Assembly: GCA_034401795.1 (NCBI GenBank) | Contig: CM067369.1 | Coordinates: 186,920,742-186,984,741, forward strand | DNA from: Chaetoderma sp. LZ-2023a | Lineage: Eukaryota; Mollusca; Caudofoveata; Chaetodermatida; Chaetodermatidae | Direction: 5' to 3' | Length of the DNA stretch: 64,000 nucleotides | Shown: in pieces, positions 31,055 to 43,365 of the stretch | Position numbering within the stretch: position 1 is the stretch's first letter | Layout of the letters: every line of letters starts with the position of its first letter | The notes under the pieces: generated by a model | Told to the model about the DNA's origin: nothing | The model's input: the letters and a program-made list of their open reading frames with translations, nothing else | Databases searched by the model: none | Translations under genes and position numbers: made by a program

Positions 31055-31600
31055 CATAAGTTTTTACAATGTCACAGTGGCTTTGACTTTTTTACCCCAA
31101 TGTCATTATGTCACGCCCTCTCATTATTTGGGTCCATGTTTGCACCCAGAATGATTAAACAAAGTTGAAATATGAACTGCTAAGTTGAGTCAAACTGAAA
31201 ATGTTAATGTTAAAAAAACAAAGATTTTACCAGAGTTACAGTGACATAGACCTTTGACCTTTTGACCCCAATGGCATTGACTGATGCAGTGTCATTATAA
31301 AGAGGCATGTTTCCAAGTTTGGATCCAGCATGCTTAACCAAACATGACATATAACCAGAAAACTAAGCAGAAAATGTTAATGTTGAAAAAAATCTATGTT
31401 TGGGGGTCAAGGTCACAGTGGCCTTGACCTTCTGAAGCCAAGGTCATTGTGTGATGCTGTGTCATTATAAGGAAGCATGTGCCCATGTTTGGGTCCAGTA
31501 TGATCAACCAACCATGAGATATAAACAGAAACGTTGAGCTAAACGTAAATTGGATGCTACCACCACCAACGCCGGACAACGTGCAGGCCTGCAGGGTATA
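31055..31600 (+). repeat. AGGTCA-type tandem repeat, right block
   Basis: Units about 170 bp apart contain GACCTTTGACCTTTTGACCC, ATGTTTCCAAGTTTGG, and AAACTGAAAATGTTAATGTT. It is related to 29425-29950 across the polypurine tract. Confidence 0.6.
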
Positions 31601-31604
31601 ACAA

Positions 31605-31967
31605 TAGCTCGTTTTACATCATAAAGCCGAGCTAAAGATAGTCTTCTTTTGATATAAAAATGAGCACACACCAAACAAAATAGATCTTGACCATTAAAGG
31701 GGTAAGTCCACAGGAATCATAAGAAAGACTGGTATAGTATTAAATAAGTTACATATTTCCAAATCAAAAACAGAAACATGTTAAGTTAGTACAATTTTGA
31801 ACACGGTATAAGATATTTCCTATCGAATATGTTGGATATAATTTGATTGTCTTAGGCAGCAACAGCATCCAATCAAACTAAGTTATTACTAAGCTGTACT
31901 GTAAACATAATTTACAAACAGTACATGTATAGTGTGTCTGTCTTCCCACAGTTAGACATTGCCTCAC
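31605..31967. other. PRIM2 intron next to exon
   Basis: A short R1-related hairpin with AGGCAGCAACAGC lies at about 31800-31885. The rest is unrecognised. Confidence 0.45.
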
Positions 31968-32111
31968 CCCATCAATCATATCAGCCGTCACTGCTCCACT
32001 GCTTATCTTTTTTGGATTGTAATCCTGGCCCTGGTACCCACTGCTTACACTCTTCAGTAGTGGCACCAACCGTGAATCTTCTTCCAAATACGGCAATGCT
32101 CGTGACGTTAC
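31968..32111 (-). CDS. PRIM2: PRIM2 exon: linker to Fe-S domain
   Basis: The exon has 48 codons in phase 0. The acceptor is ttacatag before GTAACG and the donor is GGG|gtgagg. It encodes VTSRALPYLEEDSRLVPLL and, further on, GYQGQDY, corresponding to the segment before the first Fe-S cysteine in animal PRIM2 (human LTARSLPAVQSDERLQPLL, then SYTGQDY). The donor is a weaker GTGAGG form. A TTAA-flanked MITE with a strong hairpin lies 57 bp upstream in transcript direction (32168-32368). Confidence 0.9.
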
Positions 32112-32167
32112 CTATGTAAATAAAATATGGATTGTGAACGTTACAGATGCATGATCCAAAACCTTAA

Positions 32168-32368
32168 CCCGTACCAATTTGATGTCAAAATCTGAAATCT
32201 TCAAATTATATTATAAAATTGACTGGTGTTCATTTTTCAACAAATTTGGTGGAAGATGTTGCTGTCTATGACAGCAACATCTTCCACCAAAATTGTTGAA
32301 AAATGCACACCAGTTTCTTTTCTATTGACATAGTAAACGATAAAATTTTGACACAAGGGTGATAAGGG
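32168..32368. mobile_element. R4 MITE, TTAA-flanked, copy 1
   Basis: About 200 bp with TTAA (32164-32167) and CTAA (32369-32372) outside. Inner hairpin TTTTTCAACAAATTTGGTGG through the apex GTTGCTGTCTATGACAGCAA C to the complement. Other copies are at 43186 and 62425. Confidence 0.65.
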
Positions 32369-32456
32369 CTAAATATGTTTAAATGGCCAAAAAAAATCAG
32401 TAAAATTCTTTTCAAACGATTCCCAGTTAGATTTCATATTAGCGTCTATTTAAATG

Positions 32457-33612
32457 CAAGAGGCCCAAGGGGGCCTGTGTCGCTCACCTGGAGCACTATG
32501 CATTTTTGTCAAAATTGCTGGTGGGTGGTTTAGGAGTAGTCTTTTAAATGAGTTTGTGGACATTTTTGCATGTCCAATATGGCCGCCAAATGGGCTACAT
32601 GTTGACTGGTCAACTGCAGCCATGTTTCTGACGTAGCTCCTTCCCTTGAAAAAACTTTAATGGCACTCATTGCATAATCAAATCTCCCAAATTTCAGCCC
32701 AATCCGCTCAGTGGTTCTGGAGTTGTTTTGGTATAAAATAGGCTATCCAAGATGGCCGCCACACAATTTGGCCAATCAAGTTCCCTTGAACAAACTTGGT
32801 GCAACTCTTGCTCCAGATGATATTTCAAGCGTTTTGAATTGATCGCCACAGCGGTTTTGGAGATTTTTAGACATTTCTAAAAATCGACCAAAATCCAAGA
32901 CTGCGCGAGAATACACTTTAAATTTCCCAGTGCTTTAGCATGGGAGCTTTGGTGGGAAAATGATCCATGATGGCCGCAAAACTGTTTATCCAACAGTTTC
33001 AAAAATTGCAAATTTGAGATCCGAATACCCAAAAATCTATATAAAACCCATTTCAGCCTCAAAATCCATCAAATAAAAATGTCCGATATGGCCGCCAAAC
33101 ACTATATTTGGATTGGGCCATGGCGGCCATGTTTTTTGACACATCAACTTCTCATCAACAAACCTTAATGGCCCTTATTCCCTAATCATATCTGCCAATT
33201 TTCGGCCTGATCCCTTCAGCCGTTCTGGAGATATTTTCACTAAATTTAGGTCAATCAAGATGGCCGTCGAACCATTTGTCCAATCAAGTTCCCGTGAACA
33301 AACTTGGTTCAGCTCTTGCCCTAGATCATATTTCATGAGGTTTCCTTCAATCACTTAAGGGCTTTCGGGGATTTTTAAAGGCGTTTCTAAAAATCGGTCA
33401 AAACCCTAGATGGCCACTGGCCAAATTGGCTGATCGACTTCGTTTGAACAAACTCGGATCCCTATACCGTAAGGATGCTTCCTGCCAAATATAATTGAAA
33501 TCGGCCCAGCGATTCTTGAGAAGTCATTTAAAGGAAAGGTTGACAGACGATGGATATACGACGGATGGTCGCCACGGCATAAGCTCACTTGGCCGTTCAG
33601 GCCAGGTGAGCT
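32457..33612 (+). repeat. X repeat, copy 3
   Basis: Starts CAAGAGGCCCAAGGGGGCCT with CGCTCACCTGG. Internal units carry CCAAGATGGCCGCC and GGTTTTGGAGATTTTTAGAC. Ends GGCCGTTCAGGCCAGGTGAG CTAA. Full-length copy. Confidence 0.78.
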
Positions 33613-33965
33613 AAAATTATTTACAGCATGTTTTTAAGAATTCATACGTAATACTTATATGGACAACTTTGGCAAAACACATTTCTGGTCAATCAAAAAA
33701 GCATCCGATTTTGTTTCTACGAGAATTGTTAATACTTACCAGATGCACTATTATGATAATGTCTATTATCTAGTCTAGCTCAAAATAAACAATTAGAACT
33801 CCGCACTCTCTATGGTCCTGCCCATACTGTGTCCAGGAATTACCATTAGCCTCCAGGTACCGACCGAGTCAATTCCCAACTACAGTCAGATTTGTCTTAT
33901 ATTTGTCTCAACAAACAGGGAAAGCAGCTCAGCCTCACCTCAGCGGGGCGGCTGAGGGAGGCCAT

Positions 33966-34017
33966 AGTACATCTGGTAAGTATTAACAATTCTCGTAGAA
34001 ACAAAAGCGGATGCTTT
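33966..34017. repeat. DIRS-1B half internal complementary region
   Basis: Only the part complementary to the left terminus remains (TAGTACATCTGGTAAGTATT through AAAAGCGGATGCTTT). The half complementary to the right end is deleted up to GAGACTGAGAACCCC. Confidence 0.8.
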
Positions 34018-34084
34018 GAGAGACTGAGAACCCCAACATACGCTTGGGTCCTGCTATCCAACTCATAGAGTACTAAACTTCCAT

Positions 34085-34705
34085 GGTCATGAATTTCGCA
34101 TCTCCTTCTCGCCAAGAAAACTGACTTAATAGTTAACAGTCTAATATCCATAAATCTAATTGGTTCAAAGGGAGCATGCCCTAAAACTTGTAGAACAAGC
34201 GATAGATTCCATGCTGGGATAGGAATTGGTCGTCTAGGTCGCAGATTGCTCATTCCTTTAATAACTTCATTTAAAGTGTCTTTCTCCACTCCTACAGACT
34301 GGGAACGACTTAAGCTAGTGCAGACTTATACGCTGTTAAGGTTGAAGGTACAAGTTTGTCAACCTCGTATAAATGACAGATAAAATCTGCTACATGTACG
34401 TGTTGAACAGATGCAGAAAAAGGATTACTATCGCTTTCCTTACGCCACTGTGCAAATTTGTTGATCCTATAATTATATATTCTGGTTGTTGAACCTCCTT
34501 CTGGCTGAAGCGACAAACTTCGCTGCTTGCTCAGAAAACACACCCTCAATTGCTCGTTGCTTGATAACATCCATGCAGTCAATTGGAACATCTCCGGTTT
34601 GTCGTGGAGATACAGATCCTTGTTCTAAAAAATCAGATCCCTTCTGTCTGGAAGAGGGATTGGATTGCAGACCAGAAGGTCCAGCAGATCCGTAAACCAT
34701 GATCG
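34085..34705 (-). pseudogene. DIRS-1B tyrosine recombinase remnant
   Basis: It keeps the N-terminal MVYGSAGPSGLQSN region, the HVADFICHLYEVDKLVPSTL segment and GMSNLRPRRPIPIPAWNLSL up to the arginine-box region (RRRCEIHD). The C-terminal half with HxxR and Tyr is deleted. Multiple frame changes. The remaining 34020-34085 is family-1 3' sequence. Confidence 0.7.
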
Positions 34706-36260
34706 GCCTGGCCAATGAGGAACGATCAGTAGTACTTGGCATATGCCCTCTCTTATCTTTGCCAGAACTTTTGGGATGAGAATTGTTGGAGGATACGTGT
34801 ACGCATACATTCCTTTCCAACTTATTGCCATTGCGTCTACTGCTAATGCTAGCGGGTCCAGGATCGGTGATACGCATGTGACTGTCTTTGCATTTCCTTT
34901 CATCGCAAATAGATCCACATTTGGCCTGCCCCAATGTTTGAATAGAACCTCCGCTACCGATTGGCTGAGCTGCCATTCCGTCGGGACGACTTCGACTGAG
35001 AGCATCCGCTAGGATGTTAAATCTTCCTGGAATGTGTGCTGCTTGAAGAATAATATTCCTCTCTTGGCACCACAAAAGGTTCCATATCATCATGCACAAC
35101 TCCAGTGACCTCATCCCACCCTGGCGGTTCAAATAGGACACCACTGTGGAGTTGGCTGTCCTTATCAGGACAATCTTGTCTCAGATTAAGCTCTCAAATT
35201 TTCGAAGTGCTAATGCCACCGCTAATAATTCGAGAACATTTATGTGTTTCTGCGCGTTGGTGCAATCCCATTCCCCCAAACACTGACAGATCGAGAACAT
35301 TTATGTGTTTCTGCGCGTTGGTACGATCCCATTCCCCCAAACACTGACAGATCGAGAACATCTATGTGTTTCTGCGTGTTGGTACGATCCCATTCTCCTG
35401 ACACTGACAGATCGTCCAATACTGCTCCCCAACCCGTCGTCGATGCATCTGTGAAAATGGACATCTGCGGTTGAGGAGGTTGTAGAGGAACACCTCACAG
35501 GAGATTCTGTTCTGATAACTACCATTGAAGATGGAATATCAATGGTTCTTTTACTGGAATCCTCAGAAATGACGGATATAATGACATCAAATACATCTGA
35601 ATCATAAGGCACCACCTTCTCCAGGGATACTAGCAAACCCAGTATTGTGAGAAATTGGCGCGCCGTCAGATAGGCTCCTAGAGAAACTGACCTCAGAATT
35701 GCAGGCAAACTCTTGACTCTGCGCTCCGCCGTAAAAGCCACACCATCCCCGAGATTCATAAGAATTCACAAATACACAAACTCCTGGGATGGAGTCAATT
35801 CTGATTTCTCTAGATTCACATACCATGCTAGGTCCTTTAGTAAGGCCAGGACTACCTGAAGATTTGTTGCGCAGTGACTGGATTCCCCGCCTTCACCAGC
35901 CAGTCGTCTATTTAGGTATGAACAGCTATGTTTCTGCTGCGAAGATAAGAAATCATGGCGTGAACCACTTTGGTGAAGACTCGGGGCTGTGGCCAGACCA
36001 AACGGTAACGCATTGAACTCCCAGACATTGTCATGGAATGCGAAGCGAAGGTATTTCTGAAAAGGAATTGACATTGGAATATGAAAATATGCGTTCTTCA
36101 GATCCATCGATACTGCCCACATACCTTTTCTCAGCCCTGTCATCACTGCTGCTACAGTCTCCATCTGAAATTTTGGTGAAAGAATGAATTTGTTCAGCGG
36201 CTTGAGGTTGAGAATCGGTCTCCAACCTAACGTGCGTTTTAGAATGAGGAAAATGATCAA
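34625..36260 (-). pseudogene. DIRS-1B reverse transcriptase-RNase H remnant
   Basis: RT pieces include LGWRPILNLKPLNKFILS, SMDLKNAYFHIPM and WEFNALPFGLATA. RNase H pieces include FTDASTTGWGAVLD and SYLNRQGGMRS. The YIDD box reads stop-IDD: a TAA stands at the Tyr codon, the same codon that is TAG in DIRS-1A. A 61-bp triplication at 35231-35413 disrupts RNase H. Several indels. Not functional. Confidence 0.75.
35231..35413. repeat. 61-bp unit repeated three times in DIRS-1B RNase H
   Basis: CGAGAACATTTATGTGTTTC starts units at 35231, 35292 and 35353 with few differences between units. DIRS-1A has a single unit here, so this is a local expansion. Confidence 0.9.
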
Positions 36261-36628
36261 ATCGAAGCACAGGGAGGACTGATCGCTGAGTAAATGAATC
36301 GCATTCTTCCGCTGAAGATCTTTGATTTCTGAGCGAATGACCTCGAGATGATTGGATTCCCTTGGAACACGAGTCCATACAGAAGTCGAAGTTAACGGAA
36401 CTAATGATTGGCGGGTGAGCCAGTCCGTTTCTTAGCCAATGACAGAATAAACAATCTTGCACGACCTGTTCCAACTGGTTTGAGAACAGCTGAAGTCTGC
36501 CTCGAAAGGTAGGAATCTGCACACAACTCGTGGTCAATGCTGCGCAACAAGACGTTAATTCGTTTTGGTGAAGATTCTCGACTCCCTGTGTTCCTGACGC
36601 TACCGGTACGGGTCTCGTTGGAAGCCTG

Positions 36629-37500
36629 TCAGGACCATCCCCCACGCGGTTTCTTGGAGTATGACGGCCCAGAACCACCACCACGGCTATCCTTGCCGTA
36701 GCCACCCCGTCCCGAGCCATCCACCCTTCCTGTCATCCTCATACGACCTCTTATTAGAGGACTTGTATGACGATGAACGGTCAGGTTCTTGAGAACCGGA
36801 TGCCCGATGTGCAACAGGGCCAGACGGACGGAAGGCCGATCTCTGGCGCTGTCTCTGCTGCTTGTAGGACTGTTGCGGCCGAGTCCTTTTAGTCGACTTC
36901 CACGACTTGCCGACAACCTGATGTTCTGCAACCATGGACGCAAGCTTGGAGAGCTTGTCTTGCCGAGCCGCCAAACAAGCCCGGACCAATGAAACGTGCA
37001 GAAGATAATGCAGCCCTCATCTCTGGTCCTGGTTCTATGCAATCGAGAACCATTCTCCTCCGCTCCGCCAATGATTTGGTGATCACCCTGGCCAGGCAAT
37101 CCAGGGACAACCTTATGGTGTCCCGAACAACTCCGGGAGCAGCCTCTAACACATCCCCACCATTCGCCGCGCCGGTCAGCATCCCTTGCAGGGCGGTACA
37201 AACATGCGAGAGCAGCCATAGCCGCCCTCGCCACATCCTCAATAAGTGTGAGCTCATTGAAGGCGTCTTTGTTAGTCTGTGAAACCAATGGTCGAGAACG
37301 ACACTAGATTTCCCAACCAATGGCCTGTTCAGCGCTTCACATTCCCCGACCAAAAGATGATACATACGGGCATACTGATGGTAGGCCTGCTCCAGAAAAC
37401 AGACCCTACTTATCCCCTTAGGAGGCTTCGCAAGCATATACTTCGGCTGAACCAAACGCCATGACTTCCAACATATCAGAAGATTGAGTATCTAGTGGAA
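36629..37500 (-). pseudogene. DIRS-1B gag, C-terminal part
   Basis: VVRDTIRLSLDCLARVITKS, IEPGPEMRAALSSARFIGPG and LFGGSARQ match DIRS-1A gag. An Arg/Gln-rich tail follows (QQRQRQRSAFRPSG). It is split over two frames, so at least one indel is present. The N-terminal part lies beyond the DIRS-3 insertion. Confidence 0.7.
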
Positions 37501-37699
37501 GGGTAGGCATGGCTCAAGAGCCACTTGACAGAGTGCTAGCCGCATGCTCTGACATCCGTTCCATTGCCGGATCGCGCTGAGATCCCAGGTCAGATGTCAA
37601 GCCGAGATGATCGGACCAAGCAAAGGACCTGCACCCATTCAGCTTCGGTACAGAATAAGAAAATTGACCAAATTTCTTTTTCACGAGTGAGATGACATA

Positions 37700-37856
37700 C
37701 TTACCTCCCTAATACTCTTGATATACTAGTATATCGGCTCTAAGTTCAATAATATTCAGAATTATAAAGAGTTAGGTGCCCCTAATGGGCAGGTGGATGT
37801 ACACAGTCATGCACATGACAGATCCCTACTGGGCATGCCCATACTGGTACATCCGT
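37700..37856 (+). repeat. DIRS-3 left inverted terminal repeat
   Basis: Complementary to about 48169-48328 with a short central divergence. Carries TATACTAGTATATCGGCTCT and GTGGATGTACACAGTCATGC. Confidence 0.85.
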
Positions 37857-37939
37857 TACTAAATATTGGCTGACATAGAAGCAACTATTCAAATAACCAA
37901 AGGACCAGGCCTCCGTGGGGTGGAGAGGCCGGGATCCTG

Positions 37940-38040
37940 TTAGGGAGGTAAGTATGTCATCTCACTCGTGAAAAAGAAATTTGGTAAATTTTCTTATTTC
38001 ACATCGTGAGAACATACTTACCTCCCTAAGACTCTTGATA
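37940..38040. repeat. DIRS-3 internal complementary region
   Basis: The left half is the reverse complement of the left terminus. The right half is the reverse complement of the right terminus. The junction is TTTTCTTA|TTTCACATCG. Same organisation as families 1 and 2. Confidence 0.88.
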
Positions 38041-38639
38041 AAAGCCAGAATCTGAAAGTAAATTTGGTGGGAGGGAAGCAAGGTCCTGCAAACCAGCACA
38101 CCCTCGAAGAGACTAGCTCTTTGAATTTTCAAGAGATTTAAAATATCTGAAATTGTGTCTGAAACACAACCAGGAATAGAATTTTGCATCGGATAATCGA
38201 CCGATGAAGAGAGATTGATCAAAAGGCAAATGCGCTCCCCCCCCCCACCCCCCTCTTTCTGAGGAAGGTTAAGGAAAAAAAATGCTCTAAATGACTAGCA
38301 CGTTCTCTAATACTTGATGAAAAGTATTACTAGACATTGGAAAAAGAAGAATTGCTTCATTTTTTAAAAACTCTCTGAAAGAATCACAATTAAGAGACAT
38401 TAACCATCACCATATTAAAAATAAAAAATATGACACCATCACCAAGACAAAAAACAAAATGGTCACATATACTGACCTCTGATGTCTTGGGCGTGGAACT
38501 CATCTCTTCCCCCACCGGATGAATAGAATGGTACCATATAATAGTAGGGATACCCTACCAACAAATGTGACATTTGTAAATAGCAGAGGAGGAAAACTAA
38601 TTACAAATACATACCTCTACATTTAATTATTTTCTGAGG

Positions 38640-39760
38640 ACCGAGACAGCGAGCGGGTTAGAAGTGTCATGGAGGTAACGGTCAGTAAAACTTGACTCAC
38701 AGTGCCACTGGGCTACTGACATAATGTCTTCAATAGAAACACCATTAAATAATGCCGTGGAAGTTACCACACCACGGACACTGAGCCTTGGCTCTATCTA
38801 CTTGAATTCCAGTGGCTGTCTTATGACAGAATTGAATACATTCTACTATCCATCTGGAAATAGTGCCTTTTGACGCCCTACCATGGAGTTCAATATATGA
38901 CAACCATAGGGAGCTTGGGTACGTCCGCCAAACCTGGGTTCTTCTCTTGGACTTATTTAAAGCATGGACAGGACATAATACTTTAGCACCAGGATCATAT
39001 CTGGTTAAGGCAGGTAAAATAATAGGTTGACCCGGATATTTTAAAGATCGATTCTTAGCCAAGAAATTCAATCTCGGTAGAAGCTTAAGGCCTTCACCTC
39101 TAACTATAAAACGGTCAGGCTCAGCAGACAAGGCATGAATTTCACTCCTGCGTCTGGCTGATGCTGCCGCAACTAAAAATACATCTTTAAGTGTCAATAA
39201 TTTAATAGAAATAGCACTAAGTGGTTCAAAAGGTTTATCACTCAAAACATGAAGAACCAGAGACTCCATGACGGTGTCAGTGGAGGATTTCCCGGTCTGA
39301 GATTGCCCATATCTTTAATAAGAGTATTTAATACACATACTTCATCACTTCCCCTCTTTGCCAAGCAAGGGATAACAGTCATAAATGCTGATTTATATCC
39401 AGCAATAGAATTAGGCGTAAGACTATAGGCATCATACAGGTGACAGAGAGAATCAGCTATTACCTGAATAGATGCATCCATTGGATTGATACATCTCTTT
39501 GAGCACCATTCTGCAAATCTGTTGATTTTATAATTATATGCTCTGGAGGTTGACCCCCTTCTGGCTCTGGCCATAAAATTGGCTTCTTTCTCAGAAAAAC
39601 CCTCCTTAATCGCGGATTTTTTGACAACATCCATCCAGTCAATTGAAACATTGACGGATTGTTGTGAAGGGTCTTGCCCTGGAAGATAATATTGTCCATC
39701 AGAGGCAGAGGTACCGGATTGCAGACCACAAGGTCCAGCAGATCCGTAAACCATGATTGG
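38640..39760 (-). pseudogene. DIRS-3 tyrosine recombinase, frameshifted
   Basis: The N-terminal part is MVYGSAGPCGLQSGTSASDG and INRFAEWCSKRCINPMDASI. The catalytic domain has SARRRSEIHALSAEPDRF and WLSYIELHGRASKGTI. A 2-bp deletion near 38782, relative to family 2, falls in the His codon of the HxxR box and throws the C-terminal tyrosine region out of frame. A frame change also lies near 39245-39270. Confidence 0.8.
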
Positions 39761-41410
39761 CTTGACCAATATGGGGCGATCAGAAGTACTTGACATTCCT
39801 CCTGCTTGATCTTCTGAAGAATCCTTGAACTCAGGATTGTTGGAGGGTATGCGCATGCATACATTCCCTTCCAACTAATAGCTAGTGCATCTATTGCGAT
39901 AGCGCTTGGATCTGGAATCAGAGAAACGTACGTCGTCATCTTCGCATTCTTCTTCATTGTGAATAAATCTATCTTGGGTTTTCCCCCAATGATTGAACAG
40001 ATGATCCGCAACACATTGATTTAGTTGCCATTCCATAGGCAGAATGCTCATCCTTCGGCTCAATGAGTCTGCTAACAGATTCAGCCTTCCCAGAATATGA
40101 ACTGCTTTCAAGGTGATCATATGATCCATGCACCAGCAAAGCAGCTTCCATGTCATCATACAGAGACTGGGCGACTTCGTTCCGCCCTGGCGGTTTATGT
40201 AACTCACTACTGTGGTCCTTCAAGAAATGTTCCAGGCCTAGAATTACAGCCCGTAATTCTAGCATGTTGATATGTTCCTTTGACTGATTCAAATTCCAAA
40301 GCCCTGATATTGTGGCTTCTTCCAGGCAAGCTCCCCATCCCTCCATCGCTGCATCCGTAAACATCGTTACATGACGGTGGGGAGGGGTCAGCATGACCTC
40401 CGGCAGGAGATTCCCTCTCTATCCACCAATGAAGGTCATGAATGAGAGGGTCCAACACTTGAATGCGCGAGTCCAGTGAACCTGAACTCTGCGTCCACTG
40501 AGTCATGAGAATCAACTGAATCGGCCGTCTGCGCAAGGCCGCCTGAGGAATGACTGGTTCCATTGAAACCATCAGACCCAGCATTCTCAGATATAGACTC
40601 GTGCTAGAATATAACGACTGCTGCAAACCAATTGAATGCACGAGAGGAGATTCTCCACTCTCTCCTGGGATGGATAAACATATCCTATCTCCAGATCGAA
40701 GAACATACCCAGGTAAACAAACTTCTGGGATGGATTCAGCTCTGAAAGTTGATTATTCAGCCTAAATCTGTGAGAGTTTTCAAAACTATCTCCAGATTTG
40801 CTGTCAAACTTTCTAGGTTGTGTGCTTTTAGCAACCAGTCGTCTATGTAAGTGTGGACTGCTATATTTCTCCTGCGGAGGTATGCTGTGATAGCGAGTAC
40901 GACTCGAGTGAAGACCCTTGGAGCCATCGAGATGCCGAATGGAAGAACTTTGAATTCCCATTGGCATCCCTGAAAAGCAAATCTCAGGAACCGACGAAAA
41001 CTCCTTGCAATTGGAATGTGGAAATAAGCATCTTTGAGATCTATTGATGCTGTCCACATCCCCTTCTCTAACCCCAACAACACCGATCTTATTGCTTCCA
41101 TTTTGAAACTCGGTGTATCTATAAACTTGTTTAGTGGTTTGAGGTTGAGAATTGGTCTCCACCCCCCCCCCCCCCCCCCCAGTGTTCATTGTCATAAGAA
41201 ACACGGTTGATTAGAAGCCTGGGCAATCCTGCGCTGGTTGAATTGCTTCTTTTAGAATTAGAGATTCTCCTCTTCTATGCACAACTGTTTGTCTGGATCT
41301 CTTGGAGTCCAGACCGGTACCAGAGACAGATGCAATGGCAGACCTTTTATCCACTCTGGACTGTATCCATGCGAAAGCCATTGCAAGACTAAGCGGTCCT
41401 GAATTAACCG
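39460..41410 (-). pseudogene. DIRS-3 reverse transcriptase-RNase H, frameshifted
   Basis: Motif A SIDLKDAYFHIPI and the AVHTYIDDWLLKA box are intact (40757-41101). RNase H begins with FTDAAMEGWGACLE and LELRAVILGLEHFL. Then a deletion removes the segment with the third catalytic Asp (40207 region). The extension DLFTMKKNAK follows. A C19 run at 41162-41180 interrupts the upstream GGWRP segment. Several frames are needed to read through. Confidence 0.8.
41162..41180. repeat. C19 homopolymer within DIRS-3 RT
   Basis: Nineteen C residues where families 1 and 2 have CACCCTCC. It probably expanded after insertion. Confidence 0.9.
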
Positions 41411-41486
41411 CTCCCACTTCTGAATCTGGAAAGTCAAACGACCTCCCACTGATGCACCTAGGGTTAACGGGGTGCCCATGAATTTT

Positions 41487-42083
41487 TTAAGTTGGTGTGT
41501 CTCTGGTACATGTGACAACACCAGAGTGGTACCTGTTGTAACCGGAAATTCTTTTAGCCCATCCGGCCCGGTTACCATCTGCTGCTCCTCGCGTGCCACG
41601 CCCAGCGCCACGTGCACCTAAATGCGTGGGCTGCTTTCTGGCTGGCTGCGCTTGAGGCGCTGGTTGACGCACAGCAGCATGCTGCTGCTGGCACGGCCAA
41701 CGCGGTCTCTGAACCCGGCCGGCCTGCTGGCCTCTGACAAGGCCGGCCTGCTGGCCTCTGACAAGGCCGGCCCCGCCACAAGTGTACTGCTGTCGAGCAG
41801 CCGAGGGCTGAACACGCACGTGTTCTCTGCCCAGCACGTCAAACTGTGCACGCAGCGCCCTCTGGTTGTTCACCAAATTAACTGTCTCTTGGCGGTGCTG
41901 ACAACCCTCACCTCCAAAATGACTAGGGCCCGCCATCGGCGCTTGCAACAAGCGCGACTTGAGCTCCTGGTATGGGCACAAATTGTCTACGGCAAAAGTG
42001 CGCCTCGTCCTCAGTGATTTGGTGACTGACCTAGTCAGACAGTCCAACGCCAGGTTGATCCCATCCTGGATGGCTCGTTGTAC
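41487..42083 (-). pseudogene. DIRS-3 gag, C-terminal part
   Basis: It encodes AIQDGINLALDCLTRSVTKS, AGPSHFGGEGCQ and an Arg/Gln/Ala-rich tail with a duplicated RGQQAG unit. It is homologous to family 2 gag. The frame is cut at 42084 by the hAT-1 insertion and resumes at 44949. Confidence 0.75.
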
Positions 42084-42882
42084 CAGGGTTGGCAAGTTTT
42101 GGACACTAGTGGTTTAAACCGCGGTTTAAACCATGGTTTAAACCGTCCGCCCAAAATAGGTTTTGGACACCTTAAATTGTCCAAAACTGTCCAAAACCTA
42201 AAATATTGGTATAAATTTTTTTTTACTGAAATGTAATTTTCTTAAAACAACTATATAGCATTTAGACACATACAGCTACATGTACATATTGATGGATGGT
42301 TATCTACATGTATTTTTGGATACTTTATTGCTATATAATAATAAGAATAATAATAATCTAAAAGGACACATATGATTTCAATAAATTAGGAGTCTTATTT
42401 GCTTCTTTCTATAAACCATGGGTTAATTTTTTTCAACTTTTGTTTGTCTTAAATGTTTTAACTCTGTATATTTCGACCAGTTGTGTTAAACCCACAGAAA
42501 CCCTATTTAATCAATAATGTAAACATATTAGACTACCTATGTACAGCTAGATGTTTATATTATTGAGAACTGTCTGTGTCTAAATCTATTTCTTGCAAAA
42601 TGTTCATGGCCTATGGAAGAATCTTAAACTCATAGAGAAAATATAGTCTGCTAAGATGTTGTTTCAACAATTAACTGATGACCCTTGCTCTCTAAGGCTA
42701 TTAGAATGCACTACTCAGTACACACATTAGCTATGTTTACATAATATCTTATGCAAATTTGGGATTAAGGCATTAAGCTGATAGAATATAAATTAGATTC
42801 TTCATGTTTTCATCTATCCTCAGTTAATGCTAGATATCAATTAGACAATTAGTAAAAAGATATCCTTGTGCTACATTAATCT

Positions 42883-43164
42883 TTGAATTCTTCTGTTGTC
42901 CTGAATATTTATGTGTTGATGGCATTTGAAATAGTTAATATGTATTTCAAAGGTGGTAGGCCTAAGGATCCAATTTGGAAGCACTTTTTGGAAGTTAAGA
43001 TTAATGGCAAACAAATGGCTAAGTGTAGAGAGTGTGAGTACACAGTTGTCAACAAGATAGCAAGGATGAATGTACACTATGACAAGTCTACTGAAAGTCC
43101 TGTTGAACAGGCTGATACAGACAGTGCAGACACACATATCAGCAAAGACATCAAGATTTTGAAG
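42883..43164 (+). CDS. hAT-1 transposase exon: BED-like zinc finger
   Basis: It encodes FKGGRPKDPIWKHFLEV, then AKCRECEYTVVNKIARMNVH and YDKS. This matches a BED finger: aromatic start, CxxC, then His. The last ligand position is Ser rather than the usual His or Cys, so the finger may be damaged. The donor is TTGAAG|gtaaat at 43164. The true start is uncertain; the first clear homology begins near 42950. An R4 MITE sits in the following intron. Confidence 0.7.
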
Positions 43165-43185
43165 GTAAATAAAATTAATGCTTAA

Positions 43186-43365
43186 CCCCTTGCCCTCTAA
43201 TGTCAATAATTAAAAATTCTATATTTTATTGTGACTATACCAAGGAAACTGGTTTTCATTTTTCAACAATTTTGTTGGGCGATGACAAATTTGTTGAAAA
43301 TAAAAAAACAGTTTATCTTTTAATTTTATTTGAAAAATGTTTTTTGTTGACATTGGAGTGCTAGG
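43186..43365. mobile_element. R4 MITE, copy 2, in the hAT-1 intron
   Basis: TTAA lies at 43182-43185, then CCCCTTGCCCTCTAATGTCA. A shortened hairpin (TTTTTCAACAATTTTGTTGG and complement) follows, then TTGACATTGGAGTGCTAGG. The right target copy is decayed and no apex palindrome remains. Confidence 0.5.
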
